Source of the DNA: Pseudomonas antarctica
GTDB taxonomy: Bacteria; Pseudomonadota; Gammaproteobacteria; Pseudomonadales; Pseudomonadaceae
Assembly: GCF_900624995.1 (NCBI RefSeq)
Contig: NZ_UYXQ01000008.1
Coordinates: 62,001-126,000 of the forward strand
Direction of reading: 5' to 3'
DNA: 64,000 bases
The translations under genes were made by a program, and so were the position numbers. Below, piece by piece: positions 10,804 to 19,918 of the stretch (positions are counted from its first letter, which is position 1; each line of letters opens with the position of its first letter). A model generated the notes under the pieces. That model was not told the DNA's origin. It ran no database searches and was given only the letters and a program-made list of their open reading frames with translations.

Positions 10804-11583
10804 TCAGTTCGCCCAGGCGTGAGGTGGAACCTCGGCCAAGGCTTTAAATGCAGGCTTGGCGAACCAATAACCCTGCATCAGAAATATTCCGCAGTCGGAT
10901 AGGAAGTCGCGCTCGCCGGCACTTTCGATGCCTTCGGCGATGACAGTAACGCCCAACTGCTCACAGATTGTGACAATCCCTTGGACGATTACCTGGCGGA
11001 CACGATCCTGGTCGACATCGCGAATCAGCGCCATGTCGAGTTTGATCAGGTCAGGTTGGAAATCGGCCAGCAGATTCAGCCCCGAATAGCCCGCGCCGAA
11101 ATCGTCGATGGCGGTCTTGAAGCCGAATTCGCGGTATTCACGCAGAATATTGGTCAAATGGCGATAGTTATCTACGTGCTCGCTTTCCAGCGTTTCAAAA
11201 ATCAGCTGGTTCAGCGGAAAATTATGCGCGCGGGCCGCCTCCAGAGTGCTGCGGATACATAACTCTGGCCGATAAACGGCATTGGGCATGAAGTTGATCG
11301 AAAGATGGGTTTGCATCCCTAAGGCTGCGGCCCCGGCAATCGCTTGGGTACGGCAACGTTGGTCGAAGCGGTAGCGGTTGCTTGCGTTGACTTGGCTTAA
11401 CACCGACATCGCCCCTTCGCCCTGTGTGCCACGCACCAAAGCCTCGTGCGCGAAGATCGAATGATCCCGCAGGTCTACGATAGGCTGATAGGCGAAGGCA
11501 AAATCAAAACCCAGGGGTTCGCTTTGCTGGCAACCCACACAGCGCTGGTCGGGCGAGGTGAGTGAAGTGGGGAAGTCGGTCAC
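10804..11583 (-). CDS. rimA: RimA, EAL-domain cyclic-di-GMP phosphodiesterase
   Basis: A 259-residue stand-alone EAL protein that should hydrolyse cyclic-di-GMP. The catalytic set looks intact: EALVRG, the Glu in LIFETLESE, AIDDFGAGYSGLNLL, Lys in LIKLDM, and VIAEGIES, followed by QGYWFAKP. An N-terminal CVGC pair is a possible metal or redox site. It is the promoter-proximal gene of rimABK, 13 bases upstream of rimB, linking second-messenger turnover to ribosomal S6 glutamylation. Confidence 0.92.
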   Translation of the reverse strand: MTDFPTSLTSPDQRCVGCQQSEPLGFDFAFAYQPIVDLRDHSIFAHEALVRGTQGEGAMSVLSQVNASNRYRFDQRCRTQAIAGAAALGMQTHLSINFMPNAVYRPELCIRSTLEAARAHNFPLNQLIFETLESEHVDNYRHLTNILREYREFGFKTAIDDFGAGYSGLNLLADFQPDLIKLDMALIRDVDQDRVRQVIVQGIVTICEQLGVTVIAEGIESAGERDFLSDCGIFLMQGYWFAKPAFKALAEVPPHAWAN

Positions 11584-11699
11584 AGCGTATCCTCGCGAAA
11601 ACAGGGTGGTACCTGGCGTATCTTAGGTGAGCCTTGGGGTTTATGCGTCGAAGGGCTTCAACGGTAAAGTTGCGACATTTTTCAGAGCGAGGAATTCAA

Positions 11700-12107
11700 G
11701 TGGCTCAAAAGCAGGAAGAGGAAGAAAAAGTCCGTTTGGACAAGTGGCTGTGGGCAGCGCGTTTCTTTAAAACGCGTGCGCTGGCCAAGGCCGCCATTGA
11801 AAGTGGCAAAGTGCACCATCGCGGCGAGCGCTGCAAGCCGGGCAAGGAACCGCGCGTCGGTGATGAGTTGCAGATTCGTGCCGGTTTTGATGAAAGGACC
11901 GTCGTGGTGCAGGGTCTGTCCGTCGTACGCCGCGGTGCACCCGAAGCGCAGGCACTGTATACCGAAACCGAGGCCAGTATCGCCAAGCGCGAAAACGCGG
12001 CGGCCATGCGTAAGGCGGGCGCTACCGGCATGACCACCGATGGCAAACCGAGCAAGAAGCAGCGTCGCGATTTGTTTAAGTTTCGCGGCAGTGGCAATGA
12101 TGATTGA
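11700..12107 (+). CDS. hslR: Heat-shock protein 15 (S4-domain RNA-binding protein) HslR
   Basis: A 135-residue ribosome-associated protein that binds free 50S subunits carrying stalled nascent chains. The S4 fold is seen as VRLDKWLWAARFFKTRALA followed by AIESGKVHHRGERCKPGKEPRVGDEL. A basic tail ends KKQRRDLFKFRGS. The start is a GTG at 11700 preceded by AGCGAGGA; a longer reading from 11634 lacks a ribosome-binding site. It is divergent from rimA. Confidence 0.93.
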   Translation: MAQKQEEEEKVRLDKWLWAARFFKTRALAKAAIESGKVHHRGERCKPGKEPRVGDELQIRAGFDERTVVVQGLSVVRRGAPEAQALYTETEASIAKRENAAAMRKAGATGMTTDGKPSKKQRRDLFKFRGSGNDD

Positions 12108-12140
12108 TAGCGCCCGTCTCCAGCAAATAGGCGATCGAAA

Positions 12141-12164
12141 TGTGGGAGCGGGCCCGCTCCCACA
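12141..12164. repeat. Perfect 24-base palindrome (REP-derived)
   Basis: TGTGGGAGCGGGCCCGCTCC followed by CACA is a perfect palindrome between the convergent hslR and PAP2 genes. It equals two REP arms joined without spacer and could act as a transcript end. Confidence 0.8.
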
Positions 12165-12178
12165 TTAAGCCTGCGGTA

Positions 12179-12982
12179 TTACGCGGTAGTGCGCATGACG
12201 CTCAATCGCCCGATCACCGGCAGCTTGCCGAGCAACCCAAACAACGGCGCCGTCACCCGCAACAACGCGCCCGACACCTTTGCCGCAAACGGCGTGTAAT
12301 ACCCCCAGCCCAGCGCCAACAACGCCAGCAACACGCCGCCGATGTAATCGTCCTGCCCCCAATGCGCGCCCGCCACCAAGCGCGGCATCATGAACAACAG
12401 CGCCAAGCCCCAGATCACCAACACCTGGCCGATTCGCTTGGCAAATACCGTCATGAACATGCCCCATATCAGTAACACGGAAGCATGATCGCCGGGGAAG
12501 CTCTGGCTCGAGCGGTCCTTCAGTTCCCAGGTTTTCTCCAGCCCAGGGAAATAGTCACTCATATGAATCGCGCCACTGATCACCATCGACGGGCTGCTGT
12601 GTTGCCAGCCCATCTGCGCGGCGAGCTTGGAGAACAGCATGCGGACAAACAGCAATAGCAGCAGAATGCCAAGGAAACCAAAGAACGCCTGGCGTACTTG
12701 GACGGCCTTGAACACCCAATCACCGCGAATCAGCAGTGCCAGCAAAATCACCCCGACTACAGCATCAAACGGCCGCAAGCTGGCCACTGCCCACACGTGC
12801 AGCCAAGTCGAATTGCTCGCCAGTGGGTCATTGAGCAGATGAAACAGCCATTCGTCGAAAATCACACACAGCATCTGGCCCGTGGGCCACAGCCAAAAAC
12901 ACAGCAGTCCGATAGCGAGTAGATTGCACAGAGCCCATCGCCGGAGGTTCCACTTGGCTTGGAACAAACCCGGATTGTTCAT
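12179..12982 (-). CDS. PAP2-family membrane phosphatase, LpxT-like
   Basis: A 267-residue polytopic inner-membrane protein of the PAP2 superfamily with about six hydrophobic segments. The catalytic pieces are KDRSSQSFPGDHASV and MPRLVAGAHWGQDDYIGG, matching the form seen in LpxT (SFPGDH and PR(x)3GAHW). LpxT transfers phosphate from undecaprenyl diphosphate to lipid A, so a role in lipid A or undecaprenyl-phosphate recycling is the best inference. A simple PAP2 phosphatase is the alternative. Confidence 0.75.
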   Translation of the reverse strand: MNNPGLFQAKWNLRRWALCNLLAIGLLCFWLWPTGQMLCVIFDEWLFHLLNDPLASNSTWLHVWAVASLRPFDAVVGVILLALLIRGDWVFKAVQVRQAFFGFLGILLLLLFVRMLFSKLAAQMGWQHSSPSMVISGAIHMSDYFPGLEKTWELKDRSSQSFPGDHASVLLIWGMFMTVFAKRIGQVLVIWGLALLFMMPRLVAGAHWGQDDYIGGVLLALLALGWGYYTPFAAKVSGALLRVTAPLFGLLGKLPVIGRLSVMRTTA

Positions 12983-13107
12983 AAACTGTCCCTCTTCGCT
13001 CTATTTAGCTCTCCGTTTCCAGGAGAAAGCCGCACCAATGTGGTGCTAAAGCGGTTAATTTTATAAACCTTGTAATCAATTTGTCATCAATTCAGATACC
13101 CAGACCT

Positions 13108-14010
13108 ATGACTGATCTACCGGATACCGACTTCACCCAACGCTTCATCTTCGACGAGAACGACGCTCGCGGCGAACTGGTCTCGCTGGAGCGCAGCTAC
13201 GCCGAAGTCCTCGCCAAGCACCCCTATCCGGAGCCGGTCGCGCAGTTGCTCGGTGAGCTGATGGCGGCGGCGTCGCTGCTGGTGGGCACCATGAAGTTCG
13301 ACGGTTTGCTGATTTTGCAGGCGCGTTCCGAAGGCCCGGTGCCGATGCTGATGATCGAGTGCTCAAGCGAGCGCGAAATCCGTGGCCTGGCCCGTTACGA
13401 CGCCGATTTGATCAAGCCGGACGCTACGCTGTCCGATCTGATGGCCAACGGCGTGCTGGCGATCACCGTCGACCCGACTGAAGGCCAGCGCTATCAGGGC
13501 ATCGTCGACCTTGACGGTGAAACCTTGTCGGACTGCTTCACCAACTATTTCGTGATGTCCCAGCAAGTCGGCACCAAGTTTTGGCTGAATGCCGACGGCA
13601 AGCGCGCCCGTGGCCTGCTGCTGCAACAACTGCCGGCTGACCGCATCAAGGACGACGACGAGCGCACCGACAGCTGGCGCAAGCTGACGGCTCTGGCCGG
13701 CACCCTGACCGCTGAAGAGCTGCTGGGCCTGGACAACGAAACCATCCTGCATCGCCTGTACCATGAAGAGGCCGTGCGCCTGTTCGACGCACAGGGCCTG
13801 CGCTTCCGTTGCAGCTGCTCGCGCGAGCGCTCGGCGAATGCCTTGGTCAGCCTGGGCCTGGAAGATGCACAGAATCTGGTGGTGGAGCACGGCGGCAACA
13901 TTGAGATCGACTGCCAGTTCTGCAACCAGCGCTACCTGTTCGATGCCGCCGATGTCGCCCAATTATTCGCCGGCGCAGGCATCGACACCCCTTCCGACAC
14001 CCGCCACTAA
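13108..14010 (+). CDS. hslO: Hsp33 redox-regulated chaperone HslO
   Basis: A 300-residue cytoplasmic holdase activated by oxidation. The C-terminal zinc switch is complete: RCSCSRERS (Cys-X-Cys) and, about 30 residues on, DCQFCNQRY (Cys-X2-Cys). N-terminal chaperone features include [20 protein letters not shown] and [17 protein letters not shown]. The ATG at 13108 ([13 protein letters not shown]) is preferred over an in-frame TTG at 13081. It is separated from pckA by about 180 bases. Confidence 0.94.
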   Translation: MTDLPDTDFTQRFIFDENDARGELVSLERSYAEVLAKHPYPEPVAQLLGELMAAASLLVGTMKFDGLLILQARSEGPVPMLMIECSSEREIRGLARYDADLIKPDATLSDLMANGVLAITVDPTEGQRYQGIVDLDGETLSDCFTNYFVMSQQVGTKFWLNADGKRARGLLLQQLPADRIKDDDERTDSWRKLTALAGTLTAEELLGLDNETILHRLYHEEAVRLFDAQGLRFRCSCSRERSANALVSLGLEDAQNLVVEHGGNIEIDCQFCNQRYLFDAADVAQLFAGAGIDTPSDTRH

Positions 14011-14189
14011 AACGTTTAAGCACAGGTAAATCACCTGACAAATGCCGGATCAGCGCAGTTCTGACGGGAGGGCCCTACTTTTTTTGGGCTTTTCTGGCAT
14101 AATCCGGCCCACTTTTTTCGCGGTAGTAGTGCGCAACTTTCTACTACAAAACGTTTGGAGCACTCGGCCATAGGCCGACGGGGAACCTC

Positions 14190-15731
14190 ATGACGCAAGC
14201 CAATAACGCCGTATACACCGATCTGAGTGTTGACGATCTGGTCAAAGAAGCCCTGCAGCGCGGTGAAGGCGTGCTTGCCGATACTGGCGCGCTGGTCGTA
14301 GAAACCGGTCACCGTACCGGCCGTTCTCCGGTCGACCGTTTCATCGTTGAAGAGCCTTCCACCCAGGACGCAATCGCCTGGGGCCCGATCAACCGCAAGT
14401 TCCCGGCCGACAAGTTCGACGCCCTGTGGGCTCGCGTCGAGGCGTTCAACAATGCGCAAGAGCATTTCGTTTCCCACGTTCACGTAGGGGCTGCGCAAGA
14501 CCACTACCTGGCCGTGAAAATGACCACCCAGACGGCCTGGCAGAACCTGTTCGGTCGTTGCCTGTTCATCAACCCGGCCCAGTACAACCCGGCCGGTCGT
14601 GATGAGTGGCAAGTGCTCAACGTAGCCAACTTCGAGTGCGTGCCAGAGCGTGACGGCACCAATTCCGACGGTTGCGTGATCCTCAACTTCGCACAGAAAA
14701 AAGTCCTCATCGCCGGCATGCGTTACGCCGGTGAAATGAAAAAAGCCATGTTCTCGGTGCAGAACTTCCTGCTGCCGGCCGCCGACGTGCTGCCAATGCA
14801 CTGCGCCGCCAACATCGGCGAAGCAGGCGACGTGACCCTGTTCTTCGGCCTGTCGGGCACCGGTAAAACCACCCTGTCCGCCGACGAAAGCCGTTACCTG
14901 ATCGGTGACGACGAACACGGCTGGGGCGAAGGCGTGGTGTTCAACATCGAAGGTGGTTGCTATGCCAAGTGCATCGACCTCTCCGAGAAGAACGAGCCGG
15001 TTATCTGGAAAGCCATCAAGCACGGCACCGTGCTCGAGAACGTGGTGATCGACGATGCCAAGCACGCCGATTACACCAACGTCAGCCTGACCCAGAACAG
15101 CCGCGCCGCCTACCCGCTGGAACACGTTGCCAAGCGCTCCGAGAAGAACCTCGGCGGTGAGCCAAACGCGGTGATCTTCCTGACCTGCGACCTGACCGGC
15201 GTACTGCCGCCCGTGTCGATCCTCAGCGAAGAACAAGCGGCCTACCACTTCCTGTCCGGCTACACCGCGCTGGTGGGCTCGACCGAAATGGGTTCGGGCA
15301 GCGGCATCAAGTCGACCTTCTCCACCTGCTTCGGCGCGCCATTCTTCCCACGCCCGGCCGGTGAATACGCAGAACTGCTGATCAAGCGCGTGCGCGGCTT
15401 CGGCTCCAAGGTCTACCTGGTCAACACTGGCTGGACCGGCGGCGGCTACGGCGTCGGCAAACGCTTCAACATCCCGACCACTCGCGGCGTGATCGCAGCG
15501 ATCCAGAGCGGCGCGTTGATCGGTGCGCAAACCGAACACCTCGACACCATCAACCTCGATGTGCCATTGGCGGTGCCGGGCGTTGAGACTGGCCTGTTGA
15601 ACCCACGTAACACCTGGGCTGATAAGGCTGCTTACGACGAAGCGGCGAAAGCGCTGGCGGCTCTGTTCGTCGAGAACTTCAAGAAGTTTGAAGTGAGCGA
15701 TGCGATCAAGGCGGCTGGGCCTAAGTTGTAA
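14190..15731 (+). CDS. pckA: Phosphoenolpyruvate carboxykinase (ATP)
   Basis: A 513-residue cytoplasmic enzyme converting oxaloacetate and ATP to phosphoenolpyruvate, ADP and CO2 at the head of gluconeogenesis. Motifs include TGRSPVDRF, the kinase-1a P-loop [15 protein letters not shown] (about residues 228-242), the metal-binding [20 protein letters not shown], and the C-terminal [14 protein letters not shown]. It is monocistronic, with a TATAAT-like CATAAT at 14098-14103 upstream and a strong terminator after the stop. Confidence 0.97.
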   Translation: MTQANNAVYTDLSVDDLVKEALQRGEGVLADTGALVVETGHRTGRSPVDRFIVEEPSTQDAIAWGPINRKFPADKFDALWARVEAFNNAQEHFVSHVHVGAAQDHYLAVKMTTQTAWQNLFGRCLFINPAQYNPAGRDEWQVLNVANFECVPERDGTNSDGCVILNFAQKKVLIAGMRYAGEMKKAMFSVQNFLLPAADVLPMHCAANIGEAGDVTLFFGLSGTGKTTLSADESRYLIGDDEHGWGEGVVFNIEGGCYAKCIDLSEKNEPVIWKAIKHGTVLENVVIDDAKHADYTNVSLTQNSRAAYPLEHVAKRSEKNLGGEPNAVIFLTCDLTGVLPPVSILSEEQAAYHFLSGYTALVGSTEMGSGSGIKSTFSTCFGAPFFPRPAGEYAELLIKRVRGFGSKVYLVNTGWTGGGYGVGKRFNIPTTRGVIAAIQSGALIGAQTEHLDTINLDVPLAVPGVETGLLNPRNTWADKAAYDEAAKALAALFVENFKKFEVSDAIKAAGPKL

Positions 15732-15747
15732 GGTTCGGTTGTTGTGA

Positions 15748-15777
15748 AAAAGCCGCCTCTTGTGGGCGGCTTTTTTG
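15748..15777 (+). terminator. Rho-independent terminator of pckA
   Basis: Stem AAGCCGCC/GGGCGGCTT followed by a run of T residues, 17 bases after the pckA stop. The A-run on the other side makes it plausible for the convergent transporter gene as well. Confidence 0.92.
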
Positions 15778-15788
15778 TGCGCGAAGGG

Positions 15789-16652
15789 TTAGTCGGCGAT
15801 GTGCAAAACCACTGCACCGACCAGCACTAACACCACCCCAAGCACCTGTATCGTCGACAATCGTTCCTTGAAAAACACAAACCCAAGAATCGCCGCAATC
15901 CCACCCGACAACGTACTGATCACCGTCACCACGGAAACCGACCCCGCCATCGCGCCCCACGAAAACGCCGAGAAACCACCCAGGTTCATCAAGCTTGCAC
16001 CGGTCAACGTCGCGCAGTTTTTCAGTGGCGGAATCTTCAGGCCGTCCTGGATCTTCAGCACCATCACCACCAGCACGCACAAACCCACCAAATAACCCAG
16101 CCACAACATGGTAATCGGCCCCAGCGCGGGCAGTGTGTAGCGGCCTTGCAACCAGAAACTGGTGCCGTACAGCAAGGCGGCGAGCAGGGCGTAGGCGATA
16201 GACAGGCGCGGGTTGTTGTGGGGCACGCCGTTGTCCTTGTGAATGCTGGAAAGGATCACGCCGATGACGCACAGGCCGATGCAGCCGAGTTGGATCAGGC
16301 TGATGTGTTCACCGCTGGCCCAGGACAGCAGCGTGGTGACAACGCCGTAGGACGTCACCAGCGGCGCGACGATGGCGGCTTTGCCCAGGGCGAATGCCTT
16401 GGACAGCGCGAGGGCGCCGGAGACGGTGAGCAGCGCGGCCGTGATGCCCAGGAGCCAGACGCTCAACGGGGCGTTCAGGGATTTGAACAGGTAGGCCGGG
16501 AAGATGACCAGCAACAGGGTCATGATCAAAAAGCCGAGAGCTTGGCCGAAGTACACGGCGCGTTTAACGCCGACGGCCCGGGCGTTGAGCCCCACGAGGA
16601 AATCCGTGCCGCCCCAGAGCAGGGCGGCCAGCAGGCCCATTATTACGTCCAT
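15789..16652 (-). CDS. DMT-superfamily (EamA) transporter
   Basis: A 287-residue inner-membrane protein with about ten hydrophobic helices and two EamA-like halves (MGLLAALLWGGTDFLVGLNA and the second half from LSIAYALLAALLYGTSFWLQ). The substrate is not predictable. The ATG at 16652 is chosen because AAGGACC lies just before it; an upstream in-frame ATG at 16676 has no such site. Confidence 0.85.
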   Translation of the reverse strand: MDVIMGLLAALLWGGTDFLVGLNARAVGVKRAVYFGQALGFLIMTLLLVIFPAYLFKSLNAPLSVWLLGITAALLTVSGALALSKAFALGKAAIVAPLVTSYGVVTTLLSWASGEHISLIQLGCIGLCVIGVILSSIHKDNGVPHNNPRLSIAYALLAALLYGTSFWLQGRYTLPALGPITMLWLGYLVGLCVLVVMVLKIQDGLKIPPLKNCATLTGASLMNLGGFSAFSWGAMAGSVSVVTVISTLSGGIAAILGFVFFKERLSTIQVLGVVLVLVGAVVLHIAD

Positions 16653-16700
16653 GTACGGTCCTTGATAGGTAGGCAATTCGCCAGGTTAGCGCATAACCAG

Positions 16701-16790
16701 TGTGGGAGCGGGCTTGCTCGCGAATGTGGAGTGTCAGGTTGAGTATTTTTCACTGATCCACCGCATTCGCGAGCAAGCCCCACACACACA
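16701..16790. repeat. REPIN, right arm degenerate
   Basis: The left arm TGTGGGAGCGGGCTTGCTCG is intact, but the right arm has lost several bases of its CCGCTCCC part. It lies between the transporter and the DUF1493 gene pair. Confidence 0.82.
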
Positions 16791-16811
16791 TTTGATGCTC
16801 GGTGCTCTTGG

Positions 16812-17435
16812 TCAGCTCAGGTTTTCCAGGGTCTGCGTGTCCCAGCTATGGGTCTTGATGGCCAGGTAGAGCATGCCGATGGTCAGCGGGATTTTGTCGC
16901 CCCGGCCCTTGGCGCGGCGCTTGAGGAACACATCGAACACCGGCGGTTGGAAGTAGCGATAAGCATCGTAGTCGCCCAGGTCGACCGCAAAATCCTGCTC
17001 CAACGCCTCCATGAATTGCATAGCCTCGGCGCGGTCGCAGCCAAGGTCGAAGTTGATTGAGGTATCGAGGCGAAGGGTCTTGTGTTTCGGCAGGCCGATT
17101 TCTTCGTGCAGCAATTGCAGAAGCTGCTGCATCGCGGGGTCTTCGGGGAAGTTGGGGGCCAGGTTCATGGTGGGCGCACGCGGGAGTGGGTGAGGGTTGC
17201 GTTTTAGTCGGTATTTGTTGCGGCTGATGAAGAGTGCCAAGCCTATCAAGAATACGAAGATAGGGAGGAAGGGCATTCTGAGGATTACTGCCACGTAGGG
17301 TAATAAGAACGTCAATGCCAGGCCGGTTACGAGGCATGTGACTGCGAGGCGTTTTCTCAGAATAGCGTCAGTGATTTGGTAATGCAGTACAAGGTAAAAA
17401 CCGAAGAAACAGGCTATTTGCAGGACGATATTCAT
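16812..17435 (-). CDS. DUF1493-family protein with N-terminal membrane anchor (copy 1)
   Basis: A 207-residue protein of unknown function. Two hydrophobic segments lie at the N-terminus (IACFFGFYLVLHYQI and MPFLPIFVFLIGLALFI). The C-terminal half from about residue 98 is a DUF1493 domain, whose fold resembles acyl carrier proteins: LHEEIGLPKHKTLRLDTSIN, DLGCDRAEAMQFMEALEQDF, and the family end KIPLTIGMLYLAIKTHSW. The start overlaps the stop of the upstream paralogue by 4 bases, so the two are coupled and may form one membrane unit. Confidence 0.75.
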   Translation of the reverse strand: MNIVLQIACFFGFYLVLHYQITDAILRKRLAVTCLVTGLALTFLLPYVAVILRMPFLPIFVFLIGLALFISRNKYRLKRNPHPLPRAPTMNLAPNFPEDPAMQQLLQLLHEEIGLPKHKTLRLDTSINFDLGCDRAEAMQFMEALEQDFAVDLGDYDAYRYFQPPVFDVFLKRRAKGRGDKIPLTIGMLYLAIKTHSWDTQTLENLS

Positions 17436-18064
17436 GACGCTTGAAATCTCCTTGCTTCGAGTGCCTGTGTGTTCCAGCGTTTGGCTTGGACGGCTTGGTA
17501 GAGCATGTCAATGGTGAGCGGGATTTTGCCTTTGCTGCCTCTGTCCACATGTCGCAAATACATGTCAAAGCCTCGACGCTTGAAATAGCGATTGCTCCTG
17601 TAGTCTCCGAACCTCATGCCGAAATCTTGCTTCAGTGCAGCCATCAATTTTCTAGCCTCAGAGCTGCTACATCCGAGGTCATGATTTATTGAAGTGCTGA
17701 GGCTGAGAGCTTGATGTTTGGGCAGGCCCACGTCTTCATTCACGAGCTGCAAAAGGTGAAGCATGACGGAGTCGTCGGGAAAGTCGGCTGCCAGGTTAAG
17801 TGTGGGGGCGACGAGCAATGGGTGAGAGGACCTGATTCGGCGATAGCGGTGCCGGTCTAGATATAGGCCCGAGCCTAACAGCATCGCACCTATAGGCACG
17901 CTTGGGAGTCGGACTTCATGGGCCCAGTAAGGGAGCCATATTGCGCAGGCCAGGCCTCCAGCGAACAGTAACAAACCGACATATTTTCTAAGGTTTTGGG
18001 ACCTCATTTTGTTGTCCAGGACACCGCTCATCACGATAAAAATGATCCATTGGACGTATTCCAT
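17432..18064 (-). CDS. DUF1493-family protein with N-terminal membrane anchor (copy 2)
   Basis: A 210-residue paralogue of the next gene, with the same layout: an N-terminal hydrophobic segment (YVQWIIFIVMSGVL), a second one, then the DUF1493 domain (NEDVGLPKHQALSLSTSIN, DLGCSSSEARKLMAALKQDF, KIPLTIDMLYQAVQAKRW). A very strong ribosome-binding site (GGGAGGAGGGAGA) directly before the ATG at 18064 fixes the start, although the reading frame stays open for another 164 codons upstream and so appears fused to an unrelated module. Confidence 0.75.
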   Translation of the reverse strand: MEYVQWIIFIVMSGVLDNKMRSQNLRKYVGLLLFAGGLACAIWLPYWAHEVRLPSVPIGAMLLGSGLYLDRHRYRRIRSSHPLLVAPTLNLAADFPDDSVMLHLLQLVNEDVGLPKHQALSLSTSINHDLGCSSSEARKLMAALKQDFGMRFGDYRSNRYFKRRGFDMYLRHVDRGSKGKIPLTIDMLYQAVQAKRWNTQALEARRFQAS

Positions 18065-18599
18065 CACCGTCTCCCTCCTCCCTGAAATTGAATGACCATT
18101 GCAGCGCTTAGAGCGCTGAGGACCTATTCCTCCCTCTACCTGAGCTTCAATTCCGACGATCACATCACCTGCGTGATAATTGCGAATGATGTTTTTGGTG
18201 ATTAGACCCACTGTGACGCTGACAACGCGTGCTACAGGTTTCGAAAGCGGGTGAATGGGAACGCTGAAGGCCCCAGCCAACAGTAAGATGACGATGGTCC
18301 CGCGCTCGTTGAGCAGATCAACTTGTTGTCGGCTCAGTGGTTTGGAGATCGCGACTGTCATCTTGCAAGGCAAATCACGGGCGAACATCTTTTCGTAGAT
18401 ATCCACCAGTCGATAGCGCACTTCGTTTGCCGAAGTACCAGCTTCTAACAAACAGAGGTTTGCCAAAGCGTGCTTGTGGGTGGGTAAAACGGTAAGGCGA
18501 ATCACTGTGAAGGTGACGCCGTAGTGGCCGATGTATTGAGTCCTTTCGAGGTTCACGGATTTTTGCCGGGGCAGTTGAGAGGGCGCTAGTTTCGGTCAT
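18065..18599 (-). pseudogene. Broken upstream gene running in frame into the DUF1493 gene
   Basis: A protein-like reading frame of 164 codons (YIGHYGVTFTVIRLTVLP, then KMTVAISKPLSRQQVD and GDVIVGIEAQVEGGIGPQRS) has no stop before the DUF1493 start. Its own start is doubtful: a GTG at 18556 with no clear ribosome-binding site. An ATG at 18599 in the next frame encodes MTETSALSTAPAKIREPRKD; removing a single base near 18539 would join this smoothly to QYIGHYGV. The simplest reading is a frameshifted gene that has also lost its stop codon. Function unknown. Confidence 0.5.
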
Positions 18600-18737
18600 G
18601 CGAAGGGGGGTTATGTAGAGGGCAGAGCAAGTGTTTTAAGCAGTTTAGGAAGAGGACTACGCTGTATTTAGCGGTTTCCCACATGGCTTTCCGGCATTTT
18701 CGGTTTGACAGTGATTTTTTGGTCAACACCCATTCAA

Positions 18738-18820
18738 TGTGGGAGTCGGGCTCGCCCGTGATTGCGGTGTGTCAGGTGCAGAAATATAGCCTGATATACC
18801 GCTATCGCAGGCAAGCCACA
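18738..18820. repeat. Degenerate REPIN
   Basis: Imperfect REP arms (TGTGGGAGTCGGGCTCGCC on the left, ATCGCAGGCAAGCC on the right) around a spacer, next to the 3' end of the DUF3077-like gene. Confidence 0.65.
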
Positions 18821-18823
18821 GGT

Positions 18824-19147
18824 TTAGCTCAGTGGCTGGCTTGGTTGTGGTGGGTTATCGGCTGCCGGTTGCAGTTGAACGTGTTGCGCGGCTTCCAGCA
18901 GATCACAGCCATCCTGCACGAGCAGGTACAAGGCGTTAATGATGTGGGAAATATCGTTGAGGTCAGCGTGTTCGTAGGTCAGGCAGGTGAAGGTTTCCAG
19001 TAAGTCGGTGGCAGCGCGGATGCGCTGGTGTGCGGCGCTCTGGATGTCTTCTGCTGTGGCTTCGGTGTCGATGACGAGAGAATGAGTGTCGGTGAAGTTG
19101 GTGCGTAGAAGGCGATAGCGATTGGCAGGGACATTGAACGTTGTCAT
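18824..19147 (-). CDS. Small DUF3077-like protein
   Basis: A 107-residue protein of unknown function, starting MTTFNVPANRYRLLRT with GGAG upstream. The helical stretch AEDIQSAAHQRIRAATDLLETF and the later region DLNDISHIINALYLLVQDG resemble the small DUF3077 proteins common in pseudomonads. A related gene lies at 45393-45677. Both share a similar short sequence about 100 bases upstream of the start. The tail is Pro/Gln-rich. Confidence 0.65.
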   Translation of the reverse strand: MTTFNVPANRYRLLRTNFTDTHSLVIDTEATAEDIQSAAHQRIRAATDLLETFTCLTYEHADLNDISHIINALYLLVQDGCDLLEAAQHVQLQPAADNPPQPSQPLS

Positions 19148-19229
19148 AAAGGGCACTCCGAAAAAAATCAAAGAAATACGCCAAAAAAATTGGCACGTTT
19201 ATCTCTGCTGTTGTTCGAGTGACCAAGCT

Positions 19230-19257
19230 CGGTCGCTGACTTGATAGCGACGGAGCG
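19230..19257 (-). promoter_or_regulatory. Candidate leader element shared by two DUF3077 genes
   Basis: The + strand segment begins CGGTCGCTG and ends ACGGAGCG with an internal inverted repeat GTCGCT/AGCGAC. A segment matching in roughly three quarters of positions lies at 45775-45802 upstream of the other DUF3077 gene, at a similar distance and orientation. It could be an operator or a hairpin in the leader RNA. Confidence 0.4.
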
Positions 19258-19318
19258 AACCTTATAAGTCCGTGTTATTTCGAGCCATAAACATATAGTT
19301 TAACCATTGGCGTTTCTA

Positions 19319-19918
19319 TCAAGCACTGACTGGCCTGCTGATACACCGCTCAAAAATCGCCTCAAGCCCCCGATAATTACACGCCACCGCGTCAATGTTC
19401 GCCGGTATCCACGCCGCGTGTTTCACCAGCCACCAGTTCACCGAAAACCCGGCATTCACGATTATCTGTTCGAACAAAATCCGCTGCGCCCGGCCGTTGC
19501 CTTCGCGAAAGAGGTGTATGACGTTGAGGTCGCCATAAGCCTCGGCAATCAGGGGCACTAGCTCAGCCTGGGTCGCATCGACATACCAGTTCGCTTGTTC
19601 CATGTGCCGGATGATTTTCGCCGCTTCCGGCGGGATACGTTCCGGTGTGCAGAACAGGGTGTCGCCTTTCTGGATGTTGACGCTGCGCAGCTCCCCGGCC
19701 CAGTCGTAGATGTCGCCGAACAGGGTGCGGTGGATGTGTTGCAGTCGTGTGAGGTCGTAGGGCGGCGGATAGAGTGGGAGGCTGCCTAGAGCGATTTCGG
19801 ATAGTTCGCGCTCGGCTTGATGTAGAAGTATTTCGTCGCGCAAATCGAGGCGGTTGCACAGGACGCCGCTACCGGGATAGCAGTACGGATCCTGGCCCAC
19901 CCCGTATTTGTCGAGCAT
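19319..19918 (-). CDS. Fic-domain protein (toxin of a Fic/YhfG-type module)
   Basis: A 199-residue Fic protein, probably an AMP-transferase. The active-site motif is HLFREGNGRAQRILFEQI (about residues 141-158), with Leu replacing the usual Pro of HPFREGNGR. The flap region LRSVNIQKGDTLFCTPERI is as in bacterial Fic toxins. Fic proteins of this kind are held inactive by a small antitoxin, and one is encoded directly upstream (19918-20088), the stop and start sharing a base (TGATG). No targets can be inferred. Confidence 0.88.
   Translation of the reverse strand: MLDKYGVGQDPYCYPGSGVLCNRLDLRDEILLHQAERELSEIALGSLPLYPPPYDLTRLQHIHRTLFGDIYDWAGELRSVNIQKGDTLFCTPERIPPEAAKIIRHMEQANWYVDATQAELVPLIAEAYGDLNVIHLFREGNGRAQRILFEQIIVNAGFSVNWWLVKHAAWIPANIDAVACNYRGLEAIFERCISRPVSA

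Noticed and set aside
14031..15539. Long - strand open frame of about 500 codons opposite pckA
   Set aside because: It is a shadow of the high-G+C pckA gene; the + strand frame matches phosphoenolpyruvate carboxykinase throughout, while the antisense product has no family features.
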